64,000 nucleotides of DNA from Gammaproteobacteria bacterium (GCA_029863705.1 JAOTUU010000002.1:1-64000), one strand, 5' to 3'; counted from the first letter of the stretch, positions 24,786 to 35,713 are shown. The notes: generated by a model not told the origin, from the sequence alone. Program-made: numbers and translations.

Positions 24786-26045
24786 CTACTCTCCGACGAC
24801 TGAGGCCTCGTCGTCATCAATCTGCGCATGGTCATCGATTTCGTTTGCAGCAGTGTCATCAAAGGCGTCCGACTGGCGAAGATCTGTGTAAATGAGTTCG
24901 TGTACGCCGAGGGACACGGTGTCGCCATTTCGTAGCCGATATTTCTTAACCTGCTTTTCGCCGAGAAACACGCCATTTGTGCTGTTCAGGTCCTCTATAA
25001 CGCAACCATCGTCATCGCTTACGAGTTGTGCGTGGTGGCGGCTGACAAATTTGCTCTTGATGTATATTTCGTTGTCCGGTGAGCGACCAACGATAATGCG
25101 ACCTAGCGGGAACGACTGTACCAATAGCGATTCGCCCTCAGAGCGCACTTCGATTTGCGTTGCATGATTCTTCGGGCTACGACGTCGTTCAGATACCTGC
25201 TGCAGTTTTTTGTGCAGCCCCGTATTGCTGTCGTGTTCTTTCCAGTTCAGCTCGGCGACAGCCGACATGATGTCATCGGCACTCACGGTTTCTTTTTCGT
25301 CGGCGAAAGCACACAGGAGCGCTGTGTCGCAGAGTGTGTTGATGAGACGGGGCACGCCACCAGAATATCGATGGATGATTTCGAAAGTAGAATCATCGAA
25401 TAGATCATCGATTTCCCGGCCCGCAACATTGAGACGGTGCACGATGTACTCGCGCATTTCACGGGAATCCAGTGCGCCGATGTGAAAACGCAGGCGAACA
25501 CGCTGCACAAGTTGTTCAAGCTTGCGTGCTTCCAGAGTTTCCTTGAGTTCCGGTTGTCCGGCGAGAATGATCCGCAGAACCTTCTCCTTGTGGGTTTCTA
25601 TGCCCGACAACAAGCGAATTTCTTCCAAGACCTTCTTTGTCAGGTTTTGCGCCTCATCCACAATGAGTACGACCTTCTTGCCGTTCGAATATTGCTCGAT
25701 AAGGAACATGTTGAGCATGTCCAACAACTCAACTTTGTGTTTGTTGAAGGGCTTGAAACCAAATTCTGTGAGTACCGATTGCAGGAATTGCGTTGGTGTT
25801 AGTTGTGTCTGGGAAACGACCGCGTAGACGACATCGTCATCGAGCTCGGCCAGAAATGATTGCAGCAAGGTCGTTTTTCCTGAGCCAATGTCACCCGTGA
25901 TAATGACGAACCCGTCTGCCAACCAGATCGTCGATTCCATATATGCTTTGGCGCGCGCATGTTGCTTGCTCCAGTACAGGAAGTCCGGATCAGGCGTCAG
26001 CCGAAATGGCTGCTCTTTGAGTTTGAAATGCTCGACGTATGACAT
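24786..26045 (-). CDS. ExeA/GspA-like AAA ATPase with C-terminal FHA domain
   Basis: FRLTPDPDFLYWS, GDIGSGKTTLLQ, LIVDEAQNL; FHA: IIVGRSPDNEIYIKSKFVSRHHAQL...LNSTNGVFL. Confidence 0.88.
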   Translation of the reverse strand: MSYVEHFKLKEQPFRLTPDPDFLYWSKQHARAKAYMESTIWLADGFVIITGDIGSGKTTLLQSFLAELDDDVVYAVVSQTQLTPTQFLQSVLTEFGFKPFNKHKVELLDMLNMFLIEQYSNGKKVVLIVDEAQNLTKKVLEEIRLLSGIETHKEKVLRIILAGQPELKETLEARKLEQLVQRVRLRFHIGALDSREMREYIVHRLNVAGREIDDLFDDSTFEIIHRYSGGVPRLINTLCDTALLCAFADEKETVSADDIMSAVAELNWKEHDSNTGLHKKLQQVSERRRSPKNHATQIEVRSEGESLLVQSFPLGRIIVGRSPDNEIYIKSKFVSRHHAQLVSDDDGCVIEDLNSTNGVFLGEKQVKKYRLRNGDTVSLGVHELIYTDLRQSDAFDDTAANEIDDHAQIDDDEASVVGE

Positions 26046-26115
26046 ATCGCTTTCTATGTAACCGCCTGTCAGGCCGCGGTTTTCAACCAGTTTACCCGGT
26101 TTTTCGTTCTACGGG

Positions 26116-27222
26116 CTACGTCTCAGTTCCTCTCGGGGTGGTCGAACTCGTCACAGAATCCTGAATTTCGGCGAGCAGGCGGTCTCGATCGGTCTCCGAC
26201 GGCGTGACGACGGTTATGTGGCCGAGTTTTCGACCCGGTCGCGGTGTCTTTCCATAATCATGCAGGTGACCATGAGCAAGATGCCGGGCAGTGTCTGGAA
26301 CCTGGCCGATCAGGTTGATCATTCCGGCGTAGCCTCGGCATTTCGTTGGCCCTGGCGGCTGATTCGTGATCGCCAGCAGGTGATTCGCGAACTGGCTGGT
26401 TTCGCAACCTTCTATTGTCCAGTGCCCCGAGTTGTGTACGCGAGGTGCGAATTCATTTGCAAGAAGTTCATCTCCGATAACAAACAACTCGAGGGCAAGT
26501 ACGCCGACGTAGTCCAGATGCTCGAGCAAGTCGACGATGTATTGCTGTGCCTGCTCTGTGAGGCCGTGGTTTTCAACAGGGGCACGCGATGTTTGCAAGA
26601 TACCTCCCGCATGCTCATTTCGTGTCAGGCAGTAGGTTGCACTTTCACCATCGACGTTACGCACACCTATGGCCGAAACCTCGCAGTCGAACGGGACCCA
26701 TTGTTCTGCGACGAGGTCGCGGCCGCCCAGTGATGCCCAGGCCTCGTCGATCTGCTCAGCATTGTTTAAAACGAATTGCCCTTTGCCGTCGTAGCCCATG
26801 CGTCGCGTCTTGAGTACCAGTGGAAGGCCTAGCGAAGTGACTGCGGCTTCGAGGTCCGTTGTTGAGTCGATCGCCCTGTATTGCGCCAGTGGAATTGCCA
26901 GGCGTTCAAACAGTTCTTTTTCCGCGAGCCGGTCTTGCGCATGTCGCAGTGCCGCGGGTGGAGGATAAATCGGCACGAGGTCGGCGATGTCCAGTAGCGG
27001 CTCTACCGGGACATTTTCGAATTCGTATGTAACGACGTCGCTCTTGTCTGCGAGTACGGCCAGGGCGACTCGATCGTCGAAGTTGGCTCGAATGACCGGT
27101 CCAATTTCTCGGGCAGGCGGGTCGTCCGAGGGGTCGAGGAAGCAGCAGCTGTGGCCGAGATTGCACGCGGCAAGTCCGAGCATTTGGCCAAGCTGGCCCG
27201 CGCCGATAATGCCTATACGCAT
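26116..27222 (-). CDS. purK: 5-(carboxyamino)imidazole ribonucleotide synthase
   Basis: GIIGAGQLGQMLGLAA, KTRRMGYDGKGQ, NEFAPRVHNSGHWTIEG. Confidence 0.95.
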   Translation of the reverse strand: MRIGIIGAGQLGQMLGLAACNLGHSCCFLDPSDDPPAREIGPVIRANFDDRVALAVLADKSDVVTYEFENVPVEPLLDIADLVPIYPPPAALRHAQDRLAEKELFERLAIPLAQYRAIDSTTDLEAAVTSLGLPLVLKTRRMGYDGKGQFVLNNAEQIDEAWASLGGRDLVAEQWVPFDCEVSAIGVRNVDGESATYCLTRNEHAGGILQTSRAPVENHGLTEQAQQYIVDLLEHLDYVGVLALELFVIGDELLANEFAPRVHNSGHWTIEGCETSQFANHLLAITNQPPGPTKCRGYAGMINLIGQVPDTARHLAHGHLHDYGKTPRPGRKLGHITVVTPSETDRDRLLAEIQDSVTSSTTPRGTET

Positions 27223-27225
27223 TCG

Positions 27226-27714
27226 TTACTTGCTGGGATCTTGGTCGGCGAGAACCTTGTCTGTTTGGTTCTTGCGATACTGATCCAATGTGATGGCGAC
27301 AGTACTGTCATCGTTGGCAAGAATGGCGGCCGCGAGCAATGCTGCATTCACGGCACCAGCATGGCCGATTGCCATGCTGCCGACGGGTATGCCGGCCGGC
27401 ATTTGCGCAATTGAGAGTAGGGAATCCATTCCGTTGAGAGCTTTGGACTGCACCGGAACACCCAGCACAGGTACTCGCGTTTTCGCCGCGGCCATGCCGG
27501 GCAGGTGCGCCGCACCGCCGGCTCCGGCAATGATGACTTTGAGGCCGCGATCAACGGCGGCTTCAGCATATTCGAACAGAAGATCTGGCGTGCGGTGTGC
27601 CGATATAACACGCACTTCGTGATTCACACCAAGCACGTTTAGTGTCTCGCTGGCGTGCTGCATTGTTTCCCAGTCTGACCGGGAGCCCATGATGATGCTG
27701 ACTCTTATGCTCAT
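27226..27714 (-). CDS. purE: 5-(carboxyamino)imidazole ribonucleotide mutase
   Basis: [32 protein letters not shown]. Confidence 0.95.
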   Translation of the reverse strand: MSIRVSIIMGSRSDWETMQHASETLNVLGVNHEVRVISAHRTPDLLFEYAEAAVDRGLKVIIAGAGGAAHLPGMAAAKTRVPVLGVPVQSKALNGMDSLLSIAQMPAGIPVGSMAIGHAGAVNAALLAAAILANDDSTVAITLDQYRKNQTDKVLADQDPSK

Positions 27715-28202
27715 TTCGCGATTTTAACCAGAATCTCGTGAATACGGCGGAATATCTGCCGTCGAATTGACTTTTCTTTTCTTTCGTCCAGCACGACATT
27801 GAGATCGTCCAGCAACTCTCGTAGCTGGTCGTCCGAGTTGCCGGTCGCTTCGCTGAATGCCTTGAAAGCAGACGCTCTGTCCTTGAACAACTGGTCTCGC
27901 CAGCGCTCGGCCGCCGCAAACACCTTCTTGTTTTCTATTTCATCGGCTTGCAGCAGCCTGAGCCCGAGCCGAATGGGTTCGACATCCACGCTTTTCATCA
28001 GCTTGCCGATAAGTTGTTTCTGCCTGCGCAGGGCGCCGTGTGATTTGATGGAGCGCGCAGCCTGGACAGCTCGTAGCAAGCGTTCATCGATTGAGAGTGC
28101 GGCAAGTTCGGAATCAGTCAGGGCGATAAGTTGCTCGCCGAGTTTCTGTAGTGCGAGGTGCTCTCGTTTTCTCGCGCTTTTGCTGGGCTTTGAATCGGTC
28201 AC
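27711..28202 (-). CDS. darP: YjgA/DarP (DUF615) ribosome-associated protein
   Basis: [29 protein letters not shown]; divergent from pmbA. Confidence 0.9.
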   Translation of the reverse strand: MTDSKPSKSARKREHLALQKLGEQLIALTDSELAALSIDERLLRAVQAARSIKSHGALRRQKQLIGKLMKSVDVEPIRLGLRLLQADEIENKKVFAAAERWRDQLFKDRASAFKAFSEATGNSDDQLRELLDDLNVVLDERKEKSIRRQIFRRIHEILVKIAK

Positions 28203-28218
28203 CGGCTAAGCTTACCTC

Positions 28219-29538
28219 ATGGAACGTAAGGAACTAGAAGCCCTTGTACACATGGCGCTAGATGAGGCCAGAAAACAAGGCGCCGATCAGGCGGAAGTTG
28301 GCGTGAGCATTGAATCAGGGCTGTCGGCTACGGCACGTCTTGGCGATGTTGAGAACCTCGAATACACCAACGATCGTGGCATTGGCATAACCGTATTCAA
28401 GGATTCCAGAAAGGGGAGTGCAAGCACCACCGATATCAGCGCCGGAGCCATACGCGAGGCGGTGACCAAGGCGTGCACATTTGCGACCGTTACTGCAAGG
28501 GACCCGGCCTCGGGGCTCGCAGATGCTGACCTGATGTGCACTGATGCGAAAGACCTGGATCTGGATTACCCCTGGAGCATTGATGCGTCCGATGCCATTG
28601 CGATGGCAATCGAATGCGAAGCGCAGGCATTAAACTTCGACTCGCGCATTACGAATTCCGAAGGCGCTTCTGTGTCGAGTAACCGCGGCACACGTGCCTA
28701 TGGCAATTCGCATGGTTTTATTGGCAGCTTTTCGAAAACCAGTCACAGCATCAGTTGCGTTGTTCTCGGCTCTGCCGATGGCGAAATGCAGCGTGACTAC
28801 TATTACAGCTCCGCCCGCGATCCGGCGGAGCTTGAAAGCACGGAGCTGATCGGCGAGACGGCGGCAAAACGCGCAATCAGCCGGCTCGGTGCACGCAAAA
28901 TCAAAACCACGCGAGCGCCGGTTTTGTTCATTCCGGAAATGGCACGTGGTTTTATCGGCCATTCGATTGGTGCCATCATGGGTGGCGCACAATACCGCCG
29001 CGCATCCTTTCTCCTCGATGCCGTCGGTGAGAAGATATTTCCCGATTTTGTAAGCATCGAAGAACGCCCGCACATTCCCAAAGCACCGTCGAGCACGCCC
29101 TACGATGCCGAAGGCGTGGCGACGTACGATCGCGACATCGTTGCGGGTGGGGAGCTGCTGGGCTACGTACTGAGCAGCTACTCTGCGCGCCGGTTGGGGC
29201 TGCAGACAACGGCAAACGCAGGCGGTGCACAAAACCTTAATGTCCCTGGCAATGCTGGTGACCTAGAGGCGCTCATCAAACAGATGGGTACTGGCCTGAT
29301 CGTCGAAGAACTCATCGGTCAGGGTGTCAATGCGGTTACCGGCGACTACTCGCGCGGCGCAGTCGGGCAGTGGGTAGAGAACGGTGAAATTCTTTACCCG
29401 GTCCACGAGGTGACTATCGCGGGAAACCTGCGCGATCTCTATGGGCGTATCGCTGCTATTGGTACAGACCAGGACACACGAGGCGGCATCCGCTGTGGCT
29501 CGTTGCTCGTTGAAGGAATGACGATCGCCGGCGCGTAG
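28219..29538 (+). CDS. pmbA: Metalloprotease PmbA/TldE
   Basis: TldE-family pattern: YTNDRGIGITVFKDSRKGSAST and NLYVPGNAG-like NLNVPGNAGDLEALIKQMGTGLIVEELIGQGVNAVTGDYSRGA. Confidence 0.93.
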   Translation: MERKELEALVHMALDEARKQGADQAEVGVSIESGLSATARLGDVENLEYTNDRGIGITVFKDSRKGSASTTDISAGAIREAVTKACTFATVTARDPASGLADADLMCTDAKDLDLDYPWSIDASDAIAMAIECEAQALNFDSRITNSEGASVSSNRGTRAYGNSHGFIGSFSKTSHSISCVVLGSADGEMQRDYYYSSARDPAELESTELIGETAAKRAISRLGARKIKTTRAPVLFIPEMARGFIGHSIGAIMGGAQYRRASFLLDAVGEKIFPDFVSIEERPHIPKAPSSTPYDAEGVATYDRDIVAGGELLGYVLSSYSARRLGLQTTANAGGAQNLNVPGNAGDLEALIKQMGTGLIVEELIGQGVNAVTGDYSRGAVGQWVENGEILYPVHEVTIAGNLRDLYGRIAAIGTDQDTRGGIRCGSLLVEGMTIAGA

Positions 29539-29540
29539 GC

Positions 29541-30857
29541 TTACTGCTCGCCTTTATCCAGCAGGTCGGCTAGCGTCTGCTCGCCGACTGTCGATGACAC
29601 GGCTGCGTCCACCTGTTCGCCCAGTACGGTAATTTCATCAGCCCATTCGGGGTCCCGGTAAGACCCGGTTTCGCCCCTGTCGCGAACGACGGCAATCACA
29701 TCGTTCAGCAAAATGCGCGACATTTCGCGACCAGGTAGGAGGTCCTCCTGCTCCGTTGATGTTAGCAAGCCGGCACCCTCAAGCCCGGCAATGATCGGCG
29801 TCAGGGTAATCGACGGAATGCGCAGCGCGCGGGCCAATTCACGCACCGAGATTGTTGTATCACCCTGACGAAAGGCGCGACCAACAAGCATCATGGTATT
29901 CAGCGCAAGACGCTCGCGCATAGCGTTCGATAGCCGCGGTTCGCGCCGGCCAATGCGCAGGAACGCGGGGTTCTGATGGTAGAAAGCGAGTTGTGCCCCA
30001 ATGAGCAGGATCAGCCAATTCAAATACAACCAGATCAGCGTGGTGATAGCGACCGCAAAGCCTGAATAGATCAATTGAGTGCGTGTTGAGTAAACGACAA
30101 AGGTAGCGAAAATAACGCTGATAGTGGCCCAAAATGAGCCGCCTGCGATGCCGCCGACGAGCGCGGAACGAAGACGTACGCGTGTATTCGGCATGTACAT
30201 GTAAACGAAGGTGAAGACGCCCGTGACAAGCACGTAAGGCGTTAACTTGCTGGTTGCCAAAAAGACCGGGCCGAGCAATTCTGACGTGACGAAGAGTTGC
30301 ACGATCGTATTACTGCGCAGGGAAGCGATCAGCCCCAGAGCGACGACGATGACAACCGGCCCGATGAGCATGACGATCATGTATTCAATAAAGCGCCGCG
30401 CGAAATTTCGCCGCTTGGCCACGTACCAGACATAGTTGAAGCTCTCTTCGACCTTTTGCACCATCGACACAGCGGTGTAGATAAAGAACGCGAGAGAGAT
30501 GCCGCCCAGGACACCGCCTTTGACGTTATCGACGAGATCGATGATTTGCTGGGTAATTTGTGCGCCCTGCTCACCGAGTGGCTCAAGCAGTTTGAAAAGC
30601 AGCGGTTCGAGCTCGTTGTGGACGCCCAATCCTTTCAAAACCGAAAAACTGAAAGCAATGAGCGGCACGATAGCCAGCAACGTCGTATACACGAGGCTCA
30701 TTGAGCGCAGCGTCAACTGGCCCTGGACTACGTCGCGGACCAGCGCAAAGACGTAGCGCAGCACTACCGATAGCACATGACCGAGTATGCCGAAGCGTTC
30801 CTCCAGTATGTCGCTCCAGATGAGCGTGTCGAGCCTTGTGCGTAGCGTCGGGATCAT
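29541..30857 (-). CDS. YihY/BrkB-family membrane protein with C-terminal extension
   Basis: SLVYTTLLAIVPLIAFSFSVL, six hydrophobic segments; C-terminal wHTH-like ISVRELARALRIPSITLTPIIAGLEGAGLL. Confidence 0.88.
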   Translation of the reverse strand: MIPTLRTRLDTLIWSDILEERFGILGHVLSVVLRYVFALVRDVVQGQLTLRSMSLVYTTLLAIVPLIAFSFSVLKGLGVHNELEPLLFKLLEPLGEQGAQITQQIIDLVDNVKGGVLGGISLAFFIYTAVSMVQKVEESFNYVWYVAKRRNFARRFIEYMIVMLIGPVVIVVALGLIASLRSNTIVQLFVTSELLGPVFLATSKLTPYVLVTGVFTFVYMYMPNTRVRLRSALVGGIAGGSFWATISVIFATFVVYSTRTQLIYSGFAVAITTLIWLYLNWLILLIGAQLAFYHQNPAFLRIGRREPRLSNAMRERLALNTMMLVGRAFRQGDTTISVRELARALRIPSITLTPIIAGLEGAGLLTSTEQEDLLPGREMSRILLNDVIAVVRDRGETGSYRDPEWADEITVLGEQVDAAVSSTVGEQTLADLLDKGEQ

Positions 30858-30866
30858 GCTGGCCTG

Positions 30867-31763
30867 CTACTTCGCGCCTGTTAAACGGGTATACGCCTCA
30901 TGGTACTTCGCGCTGCTTCGGCTTAATACCTCGCTTGGCAAGTCGGGACCGGGTGCTGTTTTATCCCAGTCGAGTGTATCGAGGTAGTCGCGCACGAATT
31001 GTTTGTCGAAACTGGGGGGGCTTGAACCCGTCGAGTAATCATCGACGGGCCAGAACCGCGACGAATCCGGGGTCAGCACTTCATCGATCAAATAGAGTCG
31101 GCCCTCATCGTCGAGGCCAAATTCGAATTTTGTGTCGGCAATAATAATGCCGCGCTCCAGTGCGTAGTGCGCGGCGCGTTCATAAATTGCGATAGACAGA
31201 TCGCGGACTCGCTGCGCCAAATTCTCACCGAGCATGTCGACGACTGCCTCATAGCTGATGTTCTCATCGTGATCTCCCGCCTCCGCTTTGGTTGCGGGTG
31301 TGAACAGCGTCTGTGGCAGTTGTTCGGCTTGTTTGAGGCCGGAAGGCAAGTCGATACCGCAAACCTTGCCGGTATCGAGATAATCGCGCCACCCCGAGCC
31401 GATAAGGTAGCCGCGCACCACTGACTCGATCGGCAGCGGCTTGAGTCGTTTGACGACAAGTGACTGATCGCGCAGCTGGTTCGCGACTTCGGTATCGCTG
31501 ATAACGTCATCAATAGTCAGTTCCGTTAGTTGGTTATCGACCAGGTCGGCCATCATTCGGAACCAGAACAGGGATATCTGAGTCAGGATACGACCCTTGC
31601 CAGGCATACCATCCGGCATGACCACGTCATAGGCCGACAGGCGGTCGGTCGTCACAATGAGCAAGTGATCGGGGTCGATGCTGTAAATGTCACGGACTTT
31701 GCCACGACCAATTAGCGGCAGGTCGGGTAATTGGGACTCCAGCAGCGCGTCGGCTGAATCCAT
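30867..31763 (-). CDS. purC: SAICAR synthetase
   Basis: GKVRDIYSIDPDHLLIVTTDRLSAYDVVMPDGMPGKGRILTQ, DEVLTPDSSRFWP. Confidence 0.95.
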   Translation of the reverse strand: MDSADALLESQLPDLPLIGRGKVRDIYSIDPDHLLIVTTDRLSAYDVVMPDGMPGKGRILTQISLFWFRMMADLVDNQLTELTIDDVISDTEVANQLRDQSLVVKRLKPLPIESVVRGYLIGSGWRDYLDTGKVCGIDLPSGLKQAEQLPQTLFTPATKAEAGDHDENISYEAVVDMLGENLAQRVRDLSIAIYERAAHYALERGIIIADTKFEFGLDDEGRLYLIDEVLTPDSSRFWPVDDYSTGSSPPSFDKQFVRDYLDTLDWDKTAPGPDLPSEVLSRSSAKYHEAYTRLTGAK

Positions 31764-31891
31764 CGTTTTTGGTCTCGTTCGTTTAAGACACGGTGATGAT
31801 GGCCGTTCGGCATGTTTCAGGCAAGCGCCGGCATAGGAAAGCGTGCCCGCAACCGTTAGGATTGCACCACGGCTAATCGTGAGAATTTGGA

Positions 31892-32686
31892 TTGTACTGG
31901 GGCAAAATCATCGGCACATTGGCGGGCCTCGCAACCTTAAAGCCATGGTTTGCATTGCTCGGCCTTTTTCTCGGTCATCAATTCGACCGTGGGTTCGCCA
32001 ATAAATACCGCAGCTTCGAGCAGCAGGGTCAGCGTATCGACCGCTTGCCAGATGACTTTATCAAGGCGCTTTTCCAGACTATGGGGCACCTCGCCAAGTC
32101 TGACGGCAGGGTAAGCCAGCAGGAAATCCGCGCAGCGCGATCCATCATGCACCGGCTCGGCCTGGGGCCCGCGCAAGTCCGTCACGCCATCAACTGGTTT
32201 GACGAGGGCAAACTAGCCACTTTTCCGCTGCTGAAAACTGCTCGACAATTGCGGCGTGTCGGCGCGCGCCGCGCCGACTTGCGGCTGTTGTTCGTTCGCT
32301 TAGTGCTCGAGGTGGTGTTGGCGAAAGATCGGCTGCACCAAAAAGAACGCGCGATGATCTGGACAGTTTGCACGGAACTGGACATTGGTCGCGTGGAGTT
32401 AGCACAGCTCGAGGCAATGATCCGCGCACAAAAAGGCTTTCGCCGCTCTCCGGCCGGCGACGCAGATGCTCGGCGTATCCGGCAAGCCTACCGGAGGCTC
32501 GGCATTGGATCGTCGGCGACCAATGACGAGATCAAGACAGCTTATCGACGGCTCATGAGTAAGAACCACCCGGACAAGATCGCATCGACCAACCCTGATG
32601 CTGCCGTCGTTGCCGAGGCCGATAAGCGCACGCGCGAAGTTCGCAGCGCGTACGAAATGCTCAAAGCCCGCCGATCGATACGATGA
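31892..32686 (+). CDS. djlA: DjlA-like co-chaperone (TerB-like plus DnaJ domain)
   Basis: [13 protein letters not shown]...[13 protein letters not shown]-terminal J domain with HPDK; TTG start. Confidence 0.88.
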   Translation: MYWGKIIGTLAGLATLKPWFALLGLFLGHQFDRGFANKYRSFEQQGQRIDRLPDDFIKALFQTMGHLAKSDGRVSQQEIRAARSIMHRLGLGPAQVRHAINWFDEGKLATFPLLKTARQLRRVGARRADLRLLFVRLVLEVVLAKDRLHQKERAMIWTVCTELDIGRVELAQLEAMIRAQKGFRRSPAGDADARRIRQAYRRLGIGSSATNDEIKTAYRRLMSKNHPDKIASTNPDAAVVAEADKRTREVRSAYEMLKARRSIR

Positions 32687-32744
32687 CCACTATTCGTCTG
32701 CACTTAGCTCAGGTACATTCGTCACTACACCGGAGGGAAACGCC

Positions 32745-33413
32745 GTGACGCCCTTAATAGCCCCATCAATTCTTTCTGCAGACTTCGCCCGATTAGGTGA
32801 AGACGTTCAGGCTGTCCTCGATGCCGGAGCCGACATCGTTCATTTCGACGTCATGGACAACCATTTCGTACCCAATCTGACGATCGGTCCGCTAATTTGC
32901 GAGGCATTGCGCAAGCACGGCGTTGAAGCGCCAATCGATGTGCACCTGATGGTCGAGCCAGTCGACCGGATCATTCCGGACTTCGCGAAGGCCGGAGCGA
33001 GCTACATCACGTTTCACCCTGAAGCGAGCCGGCATATTGATCGGTCGCTGGCACTGATTCGGGAACAGGGCTGCAAAGCCGGGCTCGTTTTCAACCCGGC
33101 AACGCCGCTCGATTGCCTGAACTACGTCATCGACAAAGTCGATATGGTGCTGCTCATGTCGGTCAATCCCGGCTTTGGCGGGCAGAAGTTCATTCCGGCG
33201 GCACTCGACAAGCTGCGCGAGGTGCGCAAGATTATCGATCGGAGCGGCCTGGATATCCGTCTCGAGATCGACGGTGGTGTCAAAGTGGATAACATCGGCG
33301 AGATCGCTGCGGCGGGCGCGGACACTTTCGTGGCGGGCTCAGCTATTTTCGGCAGCGACGACTACGCCACGACGATTGCCGCGATGAAAGAGAATATCGC
33401 GAAGGCATCGTAG
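32745..33413 (+). CDS. rpe: Ribulose-phosphate 3-epimerase
   Basis: [48 protein letters not shown] start with GGAGGG upstream. Confidence 0.94.
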   Translation: MTPLIAPSILSADFARLGEDVQAVLDAGADIVHFDVMDNHFVPNLTIGPLICEALRKHGVEAPIDVHLMVEPVDRIIPDFAKAGASYITFHPEASRHIDRSLALIREQGCKAGLVFNPATPLDCLNYVIDKVDMVLLMSVNPGFGGQKFIPAALDKLREVRKIIDRSGLDIRLEIDGGVKVDNIGEIAAAGADTFVAGSAIFGSDDYATTIAAMKENIAKAS

Positions 33414-33442
33414 CCGCGATCGCGGCCGCGGGCCGCTCCTAC
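33414..33442 (-). repeat. REP-like GTAG element between convergent rpe and crp
   Basis: Minus strand GTAGGAGCGGCCCGCGGCCGCGATCGCGG; inner palindrome GCGGCC-CGC-GGCCGC. Confidence 0.6.
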
Positions 33443-34092
33443 AGTTTGCGGTTGGGTCTCGCGCCGTAGACCACGATCGTCTTGCCGCTCGCCGTGACAA
33501 GTCCTTGTTCTTCGAGGACTTTCAACACTCGCCCTGCCATCTCGCGTGAGCAACCTACAAGGCGGCTCAATTCCTGACGACTGACCTTGATTTGCATGCC
33601 GTCCGGATGCGTCATTGCATCTGGCTCATTGCAAAGATCCATGATGGCGTGGGCGACACGGCCGGTGACGTCGACAAATGCGAGGTCCCCAAGTTTACGG
33701 TTCGTGCGATCGAGGCGAGTCGCCAGCTGTGTAGCAAGTTCGAAGACCAATCCAGGGCTCTCGCTGGCGATCTGGCGAAAACGCGGATAGGTCATCTCGG
33801 CAATTTCGCACTCGGTGCGAGTCCTGACCCAGGCGCTGCGGGTGGGCTGCTCATAAAAGAGCCCCATCTCACCGAAAAACTGGCCTTTGTTGAGGTAGGC
33901 AAGAACCATCTCATTGCCGTCTTCGTCTTCGATCATGACCTCGACTGATCCATCGACGATGTAATAGAGCACGTCAGGCAGATCGCCCGCATGGATCATT
34001 ACCGTTTTCGAAGGAACAGTCCGTACGCGGCAATAGCTCAGGAATCGATTTATCGCCGGTACATCGCTCAGGGTCTTGGCAGTCGTTTGCAT
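33439..34092 (-). CDS. crp: CRP/Vfr-like cyclic-nucleotide-binding transcription regulator
   Basis: GQFFGEMGLFYEQPTRSAWVRTRTECEIAEM and SRQELSRLVGCSREMAGRVLKVLEEQGLV. Confidence 0.92.
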   Translation of the reverse strand: MQTTAKTLSDVPAINRFLSYCRVRTVPSKTVMIHAGDLPDVLYYIVDGSVEVMIEDEDGNEMVLAYLNKGQFFGEMGLFYEQPTRSAWVRTRTECEIAEMTYPRFRQIASESPGLVFELATQLATRLDRTNRKLGDLAFVDVTGRVAHAIMDLCNEPDAMTHPDGMQIKVSRQELSRLVGCSREMAGRVLKVLEEQGLVTASGKTIVVYGARPNRKL

Positions 34093-34175
34093 AGGTTGGT
34101 CCTCAACGCAGTTGCGGCCTTTCTTTTAATACAGTTCGCCCAGAAGGGCAAGCTAAGTCCGTGTTTCTATTGATT

Positions 34176-34820
34176 TCATACCCAATAGGCTGTTTTTGTC
34201 ATCACCTTTGCGGTGACTCGCATCAGATGGTGTACGGGGCCGGGCAATTCTGCGGCGCCCGCATCTTTAGCGTTTTCTCCGTGTTCCTGCTCTTCGTCTC
34301 GCATAGTTTCTACGATGGCGCGGCTCTTCACGTCCTCATCCGGCAGGGCGGCAAGGTGGCTGTCGAGATGCGCACAGACCTGGCGTTCCGTTTCGGCGAT
34401 AAAACCGAGGCTCCACTTGTCGCCCAACACGCCGCTGACGGCACCGATGGCGAATGCGCCGGCGTACCACAACGGGCTTAAGCGGCTTGGCGCTGCGTCA
34501 AGTTCTTGCAGGCGCTGCTCACACCAGGCGAGATGGTCGAATTCCTCGTCGGCGGCCTTTTGCATCTGATCTTCAATGGCCGGGTCCCGGGCAACGGTTG
34601 CGTGCCCCTGGTATAAGCCCTGGGCCGCAACTTCGCCTGCGTGGTTGACCCGCATGAGGCCGGCCGCGTGGGATTTCTGTTTGTTGCTCAGGTCGGCATC
34701 CGGTATATCAACTGCCGGGTTTTCGCGAGCGCGGAGCCCCGCTGGGGCAGCTACTGTGCGCAAGGCATTGTTGGCACCTGCCAGGAGCTTATCCAGTGGG
34801 GTCAGTTGTCTACCTTGCAT
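34176..34820 (-). CDS. coq7: Demethoxyubiquinone hydroxylase
   Basis: [45 protein letters not shown]; start at internal Met of the 34988 ORF. Confidence 0.93.
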   Translation of the reverse strand: MQGRQLTPLDKLLAGANNALRTVAAPAGLRARENPAVDIPDADLSNKQKSHAAGLMRVNHAGEVAAQGLYQGHATVARDPAIEDQMQKAADEEFDHLAWCEQRLQELDAAPSRLSPLWYAGAFAIGAVSGVLGDKWSLGFIAETERQVCAHLDSHLAALPDEDVKSRAIVETMRDEEQEHGENAKDAGAAELPGPVHHLMRVTAKVMTKTAYWV

Positions 34821-34890
34821 GCCCGGGAGTATAGCAATGCGGCGCGCTGTAACGGTATACTCCGCGGCCACCAAAATACGGAGATGGACG

Positions 34891-35604
34891 ATGAGATTGC
34901 GAGACGTTGCCATAATGGCGCTATTGCTACTTGCGGCACCTTTTGCTGCAGCCCAGGAAGAAGCAAGCCCGTGGGCTGGAACAGCCAAGCTGGGCTATCT
35001 GGCGACATCGGGTAACACCGACAATTCGACCCTCAATGCGGGGTTCACTGTCAGCTACTCTGTCGATGACTGGAAGCACTCATTTGCGGCGGTTGCGATC
35101 GGCTCTGCGCAAGGCAACATAACTACTGCGGAGGCCTATGAGGCCGGCTGGAAGAGCGAGCGAAACCTCTCCGAGAAGAGCTTCGTGTTCGGCCAACTGG
35201 ACTGGCGCAAAGACCGCTTTAGTGGTTTTGCGACGCAGTTTTCCCAGACAGTCGGTTACGGCCGGCGATTCATCGATTCGGAAGTTCATAAACTTAATGG
35301 CGAAATTGGCGTCGGTGCGCGGCAATCGGAGCTCATAGACGGAACGGATGAGAGCGAGTCCATAATTCGCGCCGGCCTGGATTACAAGTGGCAACTGAGC
35401 GAGACAGCGGCATTTACCCAGGTTCTGACGGTCGAATCGGGCCAGGAGAACACCTACATGGAGTCGATAACCGCGCTTTCCGCCCAATTGGTCGGAAACC
35501 TGGCCTTCGTGGCTTCATATACGATCAAAAACAACTCGGATGTGTTGCCTTTAATCGAGAAGACGGATACCTACACGGCAATATCGCTGGAATATACATT
35601 TTGA
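34891..35604 (+). CDS. DUF481 outer-membrane/YdiY-like protein
   Basis: Signal peptide [37 protein letters not shown]-terminal aromatic YTF; track ORF start is too far upstream. Confidence 0.85.
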   Translation: MRLRDVAIMALLLLAAPFAAAQEEASPWAGTAKLGYLATSGNTDNSTLNAGFTVSYSVDDWKHSFAAVAIGSAQGNITTAEAYEAGWKSERNLSEKSFVFGQLDWRKDRFSGFATQFSQTVGYGRRFIDSEVHKLNGEIGVGARQSELIDGTDESESIIRAGLDYKWQLSETAAFTQVLTVESGQENTYMESITALSAQLVGNLAFVASYTIKNNSDVLPLIEKTDTYTAISLEYTF

Positions 35605-35631
35605 CACAGCTAAGCATTTGAAATGATTTGG

Positions 35632-35664
35632 AAAAAGGCGCCTCACGGTAGGCGCCCTTTTTTT
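35632..35664 (+). terminator. Rho-independent terminator
   Basis: GGCGCC TCACGGTA GGCGCC followed by CTTTTTTTT-like run. Confidence 0.8.
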
Positions 35665-35684
35665 GCTGAAATAGCCCGGATTGT

Positions 35685-35713
35685 TTGCATTGAGGCCTTC
35701 CCTCAAGTAGAAT
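35685..35713 (+). promoter_or_regulatory. Predicted sigma70 promoter of rplM-rpsI
   Basis: TTGCAT - 17 bp - TAGAAT about 65 bp upstream of rplM. Confidence 0.55.
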
